From Acidimicrobiia bacterium (GTDB lineage: Bacteria; Actinomycetota; Acidimicrobiia; IMCC26256; JACDBD01): DNA of 11,200 bases. The number at the start of each line of letters is the position of its first letter. The first letter of the stretch is position 1. The stretch covers positions 1 through 11,200 of the forward strand of contig JAPSGP010000063.1 of NCBI GenBank assembly GCA_031177445.1. The letters are read 5' to 3'. The translations under genes were made by a program, and so were the position numbers. The notes below the pieces were generated by a model, which searched no databases, had not been told where the DNA came from, and saw only the letters and a list, made by a program, of their open reading frames with translations. Of this stretch, positions 1 to 5,755 are shown one piece after another.

Positions 1-558
1 GCCGGCCCGCCTCCGCGTGACCGAATCCGCACGCTTCAGCGACGACGATGGGGATGTAGCCGAGGTCGGCCCCGTGGCGAATAGTCGGTTCGATGCCGAT
101 CTCCATCGCGACCCCGACGATGACGAACGCGTTCAGGCCGCAGTCGCGCAGGGCAATGCCGAGTGGCGTCCCTTCGAACGCGGACATCGTGATCTTGTCG
201 AAGACGCTTCGGTGGGCAGCGGCTCCAGCTCGGGGGTGATCGCGAAGCCTGGAGAGTCGCGGAGGAACCAGGGGTGGACTTCGTCCACGCTCGCCGTGCG
301 TTGCCACGCCATCGCCTGGCGTAGCTGGAAGGCACCAGCGAGGTTCTTGGGAAGCGACATGTGCCGCAGGAAGAAGGTTCGGATAGCGCGGCGACGTGCT
401 GCTTCGAGTACCCGACCTACCGCTTCGACGATCTGCTGTCGCTGCGAGATCTGTCCCAGGTCTCCGACCTGCATGTCGTAGACGAGCAGTGCGCTGCGGG
501 CGGGATCACACGCCTCTTCAAGTGTCTCTGGGATCTGTAGTCCGAACGCGTCCTGCAT
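1..558 (-). pseudogene. Isochorismatase-fold cysteine hydrolase-like gene, frameshifted and cut by the window edge
   Basis: Read from 558 leftwards, the first 118 residues fit the isochorismatase/cysteine hydrolase family: MQDAFGLQIPETL at the start, then ALLVYDMQVG with the family Asp at residue 28. After about 205 the frame breaks. The original frame stops at 133-135 after 141 residues, while the next frame carries the rest of the domain without a stop to the left edge: FDKITMSAFEGTPLGIALRD, VGVAMEIGIEPTIRHGADLG, then GYIPIVVAEACGFGHAEAG. One missing base (GCG GTC TTC read as GCGTCTTC) would restore it. The family Lys is present in FDK. The nucleophile position, normally Cys before VEST-like residues, is Gly in MEIGIEPT, as I recall for one subgroup of relatives. 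The start at 558 is chosen because GGAGG lies 6 nt upstream; an in-frame ATG at 582 lacks this. Members hydrolyse amides or vinyl ethers; the substrate here is unknown. It may be a real pseudogene or an assembly error. Confidence 0.85.
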
Positions 559-681
559 GTGCGACCTCCGGGCAGCCGGCACCGTAGTGCCCGCAGTGCT
601 CGGGCAAGAGGTCCCGTCATGGGGTCGGGCCTCATTTCACCGGTCTGCTTGGCACACGATATTTGTTCCGTCGTAGACCGT

Positions 682-749
682 CTTCGTCCCGCTGACCTTT
701 ATACGCGCTTCGTCCCGCTTCACGTGTCCGCCTCGTGACACGCGGGACG
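682..749. promoter_or_regulatory. Possible operator cluster: 12-bp direct repeats plus inverted repeats
   Basis: CTTCGTCCCGCT occurs twice, at 682-693 and 708-719, 26 bp apart centre to centre. Its core CGTCCCG recurs inverted as CGGGACG at 743-749. Between the second copy and the inverted copy sits a perfect inverted repeat, CGTGTC (723-728) and GACACG (737-742), with an 8-bp spacer. An AT-richer patch (CCTTTATACG) lies between the direct repeats. The cluster is about 120-190 bp upstream of the hydrolase start, so it could be a regulator-binding region for that gene. This is inferred from repeat structure only; no known regulator consensus was matched. Confidence 0.35.
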
Positions 750-839
750 GCTGATTCATGAACCGGTCGCGCATCGACCTCGGATGCGCGTGAGCATGAT
801 GGAGAAGCTCAGCATGAGGTCGAGCAAGCTCCGGAGCGC

Positions 840-879
840 TGGTGCAGAACACCCCCCTAGAACCGGGAGAACTGCACCA
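840..879 (-). terminator. Hairpin after the SnoaL-like gene, possible terminator
   Basis: An 8-bp perfect inverted repeat, TGGTGCAG (840-847) and CTGCACCA (872-879), begins 6 nt beyond the stop of the SnoaL-like gene as read on the minus strand. Inside it a second stem can form on the minus strand between TCTCCC and GGGGGG, allowing two G-U pairs. There is no T-run after it, so it is not a classic Rho-independent terminator, but such stems often end transcripts in high-GC actinobacteria. It could also be a protein-binding site. Confidence 0.4.
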
Positions 880-885
880 ACGCAG

Positions 886-1449
886 CTAGTCGGCGGCTTC
901 CCGCGAGCGGCGGACGCCGGGATGCTCGCCTCGCTCGTCACCGACTTCTGCCCAGAACCGGTGCCAGCTGGGCCACGCGTCCGGGAGCGTGGGCCACTTG
1001 CTGAAGGTGCGGAACTCGGTGTCGCGCCGGGTCGTCGGTGGGAGCGCGTCGGCGTCGCGGTACCAGAACAGCAGCTGGCGCGCTCGGATGAGCCACGTTC
1101 CGCCGAGCCGGTGGTACGTGTCGTGGTACGCGCCGACGAGATGGGCCCAGCTGCCGTCGTGCATGCGATGATCTGCGGTGAGGTAGACGATGCCCGTGGC
1201 GTGGTCGTCGTCGAGCACGTCGACCATGTGGTTCGTGACCCGGTGGATCGTGACGTCCATCGTCGCGTCGTTCTCGGCGTACATGCGTTTGAACGCAACT
1301 CGACCGGTGCCCCAGTGACCGCACTCGACGTCGGGCACGAACTGGTCGGCGACGAGATCGAGGTCGCGCTGGTCGACGCCGATGGCGTAGCGCACCGCGA
1401 GCTGCTGGATGTGGACGATGGCGGCGGCGGTCTCGACAGGATCCGGCAG
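886..1449 (-). CDS. SnoaL-like / NTF2-fold polyketide cyclase-type protein
   Basis: The product (about 187 residues from a CTG at 1449) has the SnoaL-like, NTF2-fold pattern. A helix with IQQLAVRYAIGVDQRDLD (residues 14-31) is followed by ADQFVPDVECGHWG, then strands with MDVTIHRVTNHMVDVLDDD and ATGIVYLTADHRM, and GAYHDTYHRLGGTWLIRARQ near residues 106-125. The fold makes a cone-shaped pocket used by cyclases, dehydratases and isomerases, and also by non-catalytic proteins, so no reaction can be named. The start is uncertain. No in-frame ATG, GTG or TTG lies between the divergent thiolase start and the first helix. The nearest is GTG at 1395 inside LAVRYA, which would remove part of helix 1. 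CTG at 1449 fits the domain but has no clear ribosome binding site. The gene is divergent from the thiolase operon and may share its pathway. Confidence 0.75.
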   Translation of the reverse strand: MPDPVETAAAIVHIQQLAVRYAIGVDQRDLDLVADQFVPDVECGHWGTGRVAFKRMYAENDATMDVTIHRVTNHMVDVLDDDHATGIVYLTADHRMHDGSWAHLVGAYHDTYHRLGGTWLIRARQLLFWYRDADALPPTTRRDTEFRTFSKWPTLPDAWPSWHRFWAEVGDERGEHPGVRRSREAAD

Positions 1450-1475
1450 AAGTGAGCAACCTATTCGACGACCTC

Positions 1476-1483
1476 GAGGGGAG
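1476..1483 (+). promoter_or_regulatory. Ribosome binding site of the first thiolase
   Basis: GAGGGGAG ends 5 nt before the ATG at 1489 and supports that start. The gap between the SnoaL-like gene and this thiolase is under 40 bp if the CTG start at 1449 is right. The two divergent promoters would then have to overlap each other or the coding ends. Confidence 0.6.
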
Positions 1484-1488
1484 CAACG

Positions 1489-2718
1489 ATGCGTGAAGCG
1501 TGGATCATCGACGGGGTGCGGACGCCCCGGGGGAAGGGTAAGCCGACCGGATCGCTGCACGCCCTGCATCCTCAGGAGCTGTTGGCGCAGGTGTTGAACG
1601 CGCTGGTCGATCGGGTGGGGTTCGATCCTGCCGAGGTCGACGACGTCATCGCCGGCAACGCCGCCAACGAGGGCGACCACGGCGCCTGCATCGGGCGGCT
1701 GTCGATGCTGACCGCGGGCTGGCCCTACGAGGCACCGGGTATGACGGTCCACCGTCACTGCGGGTCGGGCCAGCAGGCGATCACCTTTAGCGCGATGGGC
1801 ATCCTCGCCGGCCATCAGGACCTGGTCGTGGGCGGTGGCGTCGAGTCGATGTCGCACTTCATCCCCACCGAGGTGCCCAACGCCATCGACGGCAACAACG
1901 CTCATCTGCGCGAGCGCTATCCGACCGTCCCCCAGGGGATCTCGGCCGACGTCATCGCCACCCTCGAGGGGTTCACGCGCGACGACGTCGACCGGTTCGC
2001 GGCCGAGAGCCAGCGGCGTGCGGCGGCGGCGATCGACGGGGGCCGCTTCGACCGCAGCGTCATCCCGGTCCATCACCTCGACGGCTCGCTCGCCCTCGAT
2101 CACGACGAGCACCCGCGGCCGGGGACCACGCCCGAGTCGCTCGGCAGCCTCCCGTCCGCGTTCGAGCAGATGGGGCAGATGGTGTTCGAGCACTTCGGCC
2201 GGCCGTTCGACGAGATGGCGCTGCAGGTCTACCCGCAGCTCGATCGCGTCGAGCACGTGCACCACGCCGGCAACTCGTCGGGCGTCGTCGACGGCGCGGC
2301 CGCGGTCGTGCTCGCGTCCTCCGACTACGCCCGGGCGCATGGGCTGGAACCCCGGGCCCGGATCGTCATGTCGGCGGCGGCCGGCGCCGAGCCCGTCATC
2401 ATGCTCACCGCCCCCGGCCCCGCGGCGCAGCGCTGTCTCGACCGGGCGGGCATGAAGATCGGTGACATCGATCTCTGGGAGATCAACGAGGCGTTCGCGG
2501 CGGTGCCGCTCAAGACGGTGCGCGACCTCGACCTCGATCCCGAGCAGGTGAACGTCAACGGCGGCGCGATCGCGCTTGGCCACCCGATCGGGGCGACCGG
2601 TGCGATGCTGATCCAGACCGCGCTCGACGAGCTCGAGCGCCGCGATCAGTCGACCGCGCTCGTCACCATGTGCACCGGCGGGGGCATGGGCACCGCCACG
2701 ATCATCGAACGGGTGTGA
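1489..2718 (+). CDS. Thiolase family protein (acetyl-CoA acyltransferase type), first of a tandem pair
   Basis: At 409 residues this is full length for the thiolase family. Thiolases cleave 3-ketoacyl-CoA with CoA to acetyl-CoA plus a shortened acyl-CoA, or run in reverse. The catalytic set is complete: nucleophile Cys91 in HRHCGSGQQA, the NEAFA motif at 333-337, His365 in GGAIALGHPIGATG, and Cys395 in MCTGGGMG. The N-terminus REAWIIDGVRTPRGKG and the GNSSGVVDGAAA segment (261-272) are typical. The ATG has a good ribosome binding site (GAGGGGAG). The stop overlaps the start of the next thiolase in TGATG, so the two are probably translationally coupled. With the crotonase-fold gene downstream this looks like a catabolic operon for a CoA thioester. 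Chain length or ring specificity cannot be read from the sequence. The first Cys motif (HRHCGSGQ rather than NRxCxSGLQ) is slightly unusual. Confidence 0.93.
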   Translation: MREAWIIDGVRTPRGKGKPTGSLHALHPQELLAQVLNALVDRVGFDPAEVDDVIAGNAANEGDHGACIGRLSMLTAGWPYEAPGMTVHRHCGSGQQAITFSAMGILAGHQDLVVGGGVESMSHFIPTEVPNAIDGNNAHLRERYPTVPQGISADVIATLEGFTRDDVDRFAAESQRRAAAAIDGGRFDRSVIPVHHLDGSLALDHDEHPRPGTTPESLGSLPSAFEQMGQMVFEHFGRPFDEMALQVYPQLDRVEHVHHAGNSSGVVDGAAAVVLASSDYARAHGLEPRARIVMSAAAGAEPVIMLTAPGPAAQRCLDRAGMKIGDIDLWEINEAFAAVPLKTVRDLDLDPEQVNVNGGAIALGHPIGATGAMLIQTALDELERRDQSTALVTMCTGGGMGTATIIERV

Positions 2719-3896
2719 TGAACATGCAGCAGCAGGACGTGGTCATCGTCGAGGCCGTCCGGAGCCCGGTGGGGCGCCGCAACGGCGGGCTTTCCGGCCT
2801 GCACGCCGCCGACCTGCTCGGCCACGTGCAGCGCGAGCTGATCGACCGGTCGGGGATCGATCCCCACGAGGTCGGTCAGGTGGTCGGCGGCTGCGTGCAG
2901 CAGGTCGGCATGCAGTCGGCCAATGTCACCCGCAACGCGTGGCTCACCGCCGGGCTCCCGCTCGAGGTCGCCGCCACCACCGTGAACACGCAGTGCGGAT
3001 CGTCGCAGCAGGCGACCAACATGGCGGTGGCGCTCGTCGGCTCCGGTGTCGTCGACGTCGCCATCTCCTGCGGTGTCGAGGTGATGAGCCAGGTGCCGAT
3101 GGGCTCGTCGATTCCCAAGGACCCGGACGTCGGCAAGTCGATCAACCGGAACTACTGGAAGCACTACGAGCACACCACGCAGTTCGAGGGCGCGGAGCGG
3201 ATCGCGGAGAAGTGGTCGCTCACGCGCGAAGAGCTCGACGAGTTCGGGAAGCACTCGCAGGATCGGGCGGAGGCCGCGTGGGCCGAGGGTCGCTACGACG
3301 CGCAGGTCGCGCCGATCGAGGCGCCGGCCGCGGACGGAGGCAGCCCGCAGCTCGTCGCCCGCGACGAGGGGCTGCGCGAGACCACCCTCGACGCCCTCGC
3401 GGGCCTGAAGCCGGTGCTCGACCGGACGCCCGCGTTCCACACGGCCGGCACGGCGTCGCAGATCAGCGACGGCGCGGCTGCGATCTTGCTGATGAACGAA
3501 GCGCGCGCCTCACAACTCGGGCTCCGGCCGCTCGCGCGCGTGGTCGACACGTGCATCGTCGGCAGTGATCCGGTGCTCATGCTGACCGGTCCCATCCCGG
3601 CCACCGACCACCTGCTCGAACGCAACGGGTGGTCGCTCGACGACCTCGACCTGGTCGAGATCAACGAGGCCTTCGCCTCGGTCGTGCTCGCATGGCAGCG
3701 CGAGACCGGTGCCGACCTCGAGCGGGTCAACCCCAACGGCGGCGCCATCGCCCTGGGCCATCCGCTGGGCGGGACCGGCACGATTCTCGTCACCAAGGCC
3801 GTGCACGAGCTCGATCGGAGCGGTGGCGAACGGGCGTTGGTGACGATGTGCTGTGGGGGCGGCCTCGGCACCGGCACGTTGCTCGAACGGATCTGA
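2718..3896 (+). CDS. Thiolase family protein (acetyl-CoA acyltransferase type), second of the pair
   Basis: This 392-residue thiolase is clearly different from its neighbour. Catalytic residues are all visible: Cys93 in NTQCGSSQQATN, NEAFA at 316-320, His348 in GGAIALGHPLGGTG, and Cys378 in MCCGGGLG. The N-terminus DVVIVEAVRSPVGRRNGGL and the segment HTAGTASQISDGAAA (241-255) resemble actinobacterial thiolases of fatty-acid and sterol breakdown; I make that comparison from memory. The start at 2718 is the ATG sharing its A with the TGA of the first thiolase. ATG at 2724 is possible; a longer in-frame start at 2670 would only add residues from inside the upstream gene. Two adjacent thiolases may handle successive intermediates or form a mixed complex. 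There is no separate promoter, so it should be co-transcribed with the first. Confidence 0.93.
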   Translation: MNMQQQDVVIVEAVRSPVGRRNGGLSGLHAADLLGHVQRELIDRSGIDPHEVGQVVGGCVQQVGMQSANVTRNAWLTAGLPLEVAATTVNTQCGSSQQATNMAVALVGSGVVDVAISCGVEVMSQVPMGSSIPKDPDVGKSINRNYWKHYEHTTQFEGAERIAEKWSLTREELDEFGKHSQDRAEAAWAEGRYDAQVAPIEAPAADGGSPQLVARDEGLRETTLDALAGLKPVLDRTPAFHTAGTASQISDGAAAILLMNEARASQLGLRPLARVVDTCIVGSDPVLMLTGPIPATDHLLERNGWSLDDLDLVEINEAFASVVLAWQRETGADLERVNPNGGAIALGHPLGGTGTILVTKAVHELDRSGGERALVTMCCGGGLGTGTLLERI

Positions 3897-3932
3897 CGAG
3901 CCGGTGGTCGGGACGAGCCTCGGAGCCGCGTG

Positions 3933-4742
3933 ATGGCCGGCGATCCGTACGCGCGGTTCAGGAGCCTGACGTTCGAGCGCCCGGAGGCGGGCGTACTGAA
4001 GATCCTGCTCGACGCGCCCAACCTCAATGCCGTCGGCCCGGACGCGCACCGGGACCTTGCCGACGTGTGGCTCGCCATCGACCGCGATCCCGACGTGCGG
4101 GTCACGCTGCTCACCGGCGCGGGGAAGGCGTTCTCGGCCGGCGGGAGCTTCGAGCTCATCGAGCAGATGGTGAACGACTACGCCGCCCGTACCCGCGTCA
4201 TGCGGGAGGCCCGTGATCTCGTGATCAACATCGTGAACTGCTCGAAGCCCGTCGTCTCGGCCATTCACGGTCCCGCGGTCGGGGCCGGGCTCGTTGCCGG
4301 ATTGCTCGCCGACGTGTCGGTGGTCGGGCGCACGGCGCGGATCATCGACGGGCACACACGCCTGGGGGTCGCCGCCGGTGACCACGCCGCTCTCTGCTGG
4401 CCACTGCTGTGCGGGATGGCGAAGGCCAAGTACTACCTCCTGACCTGCGAGACGCTCACCGGTGAGGAAGCCGAGCGCATCGGCCTCGTCTCGCTGTGCG
4501 TCGACGACGGCGAGGTGCAGGAGCGGGCGCTCGCGGTGGCGGGTGACCTCTCCCGAGGCGCGCAGAGCGCCATCCGCTGGACGAAGCACACGCTCAACCA
4601 CTGGTACCGGATGCTCGGCCCGGTGTTCGACGCGTCGCTGGCCTACGAGTTCTACGGCTTCGGCGGCCCCGACGCCGCCGAGGGGCTGGCCGCCCACCGG
4701 GAGAAGCGGGCCCCCCGGTTCAGCGGTCCCACGAGCGAGTAG
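3933..4742 (+). CDS. Crotonase-fold (enoyl-CoA hydratase/isomerase family) protein with atypical active site
   Basis: The 269-residue product is the normal size for a crotonase. Oxyanion-hole segments are present: GAGKAFSAGGSF (63-73), with Ser72 where FxAGxD proteins have Asp, and HGPAVGAGLVAG (112-123). The two acid-base glutamates of classic enoyl-CoA hydratase are missing: by alignment with CELA and PEILLG they fall on Val121 and His141 (DGHTRLGVAAGDHAA). Asp150 in AAGD is the most obvious acidic residue near the pocket. It lies roughly where 4-chlorobenzoyl-CoA dehalogenase has its nucleophilic Asp, but the alignment is by eye. It should therefore act on a CoA thioester but may not hydrate enoyl-CoA. 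The ATG at 3933 has GGAG 7 nt upstream; GTG at 3930 is closer to it and less likely. It lies 36 bp after the second thiolase and probably belongs to the same operon. Confidence 0.88.
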   Translation: MAGDPYARFRSLTFERPEAGVLKILLDAPNLNAVGPDAHRDLADVWLAIDRDPDVRVTLLTGAGKAFSAGGSFELIEQMVNDYAARTRVMREARDLVINIVNCSKPVVSAIHGPAVGAGLVAGLLADVSVVGRTARIIDGHTRLGVAAGDHAALCWPLLCGMAKAKYYLLTCETLTGEEAERIGLVSLCVDDGEVQERALAVAGDLSRGAQSAIRWTKHTLNHWYRMLGPVFDASLAYEFYGFGGPDAAEGLAAHREKRAPRFSGPTSE

Positions 4743-4757
4743 CTGCGTTTCGCGGCG

Positions 4758-4771
4758 ACCCGGTGCCGGGT
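4758..4771. repeat. Palindrome between crotonase and DUF5709-like genes
   Basis: ACCCGG and CCGGGT form a perfect inverted repeat with a 2-bp centre (5-bp stem with a GTGC loop in RNA). It is flanked on both sides by CGCGGCG copies. It lies in the 40-bp gap between two genes whose functions seem unrelated, so it may be a weak terminator or an operator for the next gene. The evidence is structural only. Confidence 0.3.
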
Positions 4772-4782
4772 ACGCGGCGGAT

Positions 4783-5172
4783 ATGCCGTACCCACGCGAG
4801 CCCGACAAGGAGCGCACGCTCGACGAGGAAGGCGTCCCCGATCTCGAAGGTCCGCTGCCGGGGAAGGTCGCCACCGGTGATCCGCAGGAAGGGCTGGCGC
4901 CGCCGAACGAGAAGGCCCGAGCGGCGCGCGACTGGGGCGTGACCGAACGCGAGCAGCGGGTGGACGAACCGCTCGACGACCGCCTCGCCCGAGAGGAGCC
5001 CGACGTCGACGAGCGCCCGCGTGCCGAGGCCCGCGAGGTCGTTCTGCCGGTCCCGCCGCAGGGCACCGGGGCCGACGACGAGAAGGACGAGATCGCAGAG
5101 GAAGCTCGGCCAGGCGGCGCGGTCGCGCCGGAAGAGGCGGCGGTCCGGGTCGAGAGCGAGCGCGAGATGTAG
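4783..5172 (+). CDS. DUF5709-like acidic, probably disordered protein
   Basis: This 129-residue protein is very rich in Glu, Asp, Arg and Pro, with no hydrophobic core, membrane segment or signal peptide, so it is probably largely disordered and cytoplasmic. The stretch EPLDDRLAREEPDV (about residues 62-75) resembles the core motif of DUF5709, an actinobacterial family of unknown function; I recognise it from memory and it needs a profile search. The N-terminus has a tract DLEGPLPGKVATGDPQEG. The ATG is preceded by a modest GGCGG ribosome binding site. It lies 40 bp after the crotonase gene and 25 bp before the DUF2795 gene, and is probably the first gene of a three-gene unit with DUF2795 and the baeRF relative. 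The sequence gives no function; a stress-related role is inferred from company only. Confidence 0.7.
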   Translation: MPYPREPDKERTLDEEGVPDLEGPLPGKVATGDPQEGLAPPNEKARAARDWGVTEREQRVDEPLDDRLAREEPDVDERPRAEAREVVLPVPPQGTGADDEKDEIAEEARPGGAVAPEEAAVRVESEREM

Positions 5173-5182
5173 CGCCCCAGAC

Positions 5183-5189
5183 GAAGGGA
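5183..5189 (+). promoter_or_regulatory. Ribosome binding site supporting a TTG start of the DUF2795 gene
   Basis: GAAGGGA ends 8 nt before TTG at 5198. The alternative ATG at 5243 has no purine-rich site at the right distance. Starting at TTG keeps the segment ERGSTQHSPRVDDEMEHEV, which I recall as a typical N-terminus of actinobacterial DUF2795 proteins. Confidence 0.55.
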
Positions 5190-5197
5190 TCGGACTC

Positions 5198-5755
5198 TTG
5201 GAGCGAGGCAGCACGCAGCACAGTCCTCGTGTCGACGACGAGATGGAGCATGAGGTCAAGTCGGTCCTGCAGGGCGCGCCGGTCGAAGCGCGATCCGGCG
5301 AGGAGCACGAGCACGAGGGACCGAGCGAAGGCGAACCCGTACCCGACGCTCGCATCGAAGGTGACCGTCCCTCGGCGTCTCCGATGCTCTCGGCTGCCGA
5401 GGTCGAGGCGCGCAGTGAGCTTGCCCGGCACGTTGAGCCCGGACGCTTCCCCGCAACCCGCGACGAGGTGATCGGCATGGCGCGCGAGCTGCACGCGCCC
5501 GACGCCGTGATCTCACAGCTCGACCAGCTCCCAGCGGGCCGGTACCAGACCTTCGGCGAGGTCTGGGACGCGCTCGGCGGTCGCCGCGAGCCCCGACGGG
5601 GCCCAGGGCCCGAGCAGTCGCCCGCGCCCGCCGGCGGGCTATCGGTGACCGACCTGCTCGCGGTGCCGGTGGGACTCGTCGTGCGTGCAGCCGATCTGGG
5701 CATCAAGGGCGTGCGCGCAGCCGCGAGCCGCGCCCGCGGGCTCGTGTCACGGTGA
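5198..5755 (+). CDS. DUF2795 domain protein with amphipathic C-terminus
   Basis: From TTG the product has 185 residues. Residues 2-20 (ERGSTQHSPRVDDEMEHEV) match what I remember of the conserved start of this family. A charged, likely flexible stretch follows to about 72. The DUF2795 domain lies at about 73-126: SELARHVEPGRFPATRDEVI, then ARELHAPDAVISQLDQLPAG and RYQTFGEVWDAL. After a Pro/Arg linker, the C-terminus (about 148-185, LSVTDLLAVPVGLVVRAADL then basic residues) could form an amphipathic or membrane-touching helix, which is unusual for so small a protein. The function of DUF2795 is unknown. The stop shares three bases with the GTG start of the next gene (GTGA), so translation of the two is probably coupled, hinting at a shared role with the baeRF relative. 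If ATG at 5243 were the start it would have 170 residues. Confidence 0.82.
   Translation: MERGSTQHSPRVDDEMEHEVKSVLQGAPVEARSGEEHEHEGPSEGEPVPDARIEGDRPSASPMLSAAEVEARSELARHVEPGRFPATRDEVIGMARELHAPDAVISQLDQLPAGRYQTFGEVWDALGGRREPRRGPGPEQSPAPAGGLSVTDLLAVPVGLVVRAADLGIKGVRAAASRARGLVSR

Larger units (their letters stand above)
559..885. other. 327-bp intergenic region with no convincing gene
   Basis: This lies between the start of the hydrolase gene (minus) and the stop of the SnoaL-like gene (minus). It is less GC-rich than its surroundings near 655-710. It holds short repeats and a hairpin, listed separately, and is the likely promoter region of the hydrolase gene. A 71-codon minus-strand frame (637-852) has no recognisable domain and is best ignored. 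Confidence 0.6.

Noticed and set aside
682..749. CRISPR-like or tandem repeat array
   Set aside because: There are only two direct copies of 12 bp with a short spacer, which is far too few and too short for an array.
637..852. 71-codon minus-strand frame in the gap between the hydrolase and SnoaL-like genes
   Set aside because: There is no ribosome binding site or known domain, and it overlaps the hairpin and repeat cluster that look regulatory.
784..1455. 223-codon plus-strand frame opposite the SnoaL-like gene
   Set aside because: The minus-strand frame carries clear NTF2-fold motifs, while this one has a repetitive Val/Asp/Arg shadow composition.
1489..2583. Minus-strand open frame extending the SnoaL-like gene to 565 residues across the thiolase
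   Set aside because: It is the antisense of a clearly real thiolase. High GC keeps the opposite frame open, and the extra sequence has no recognisable domain.
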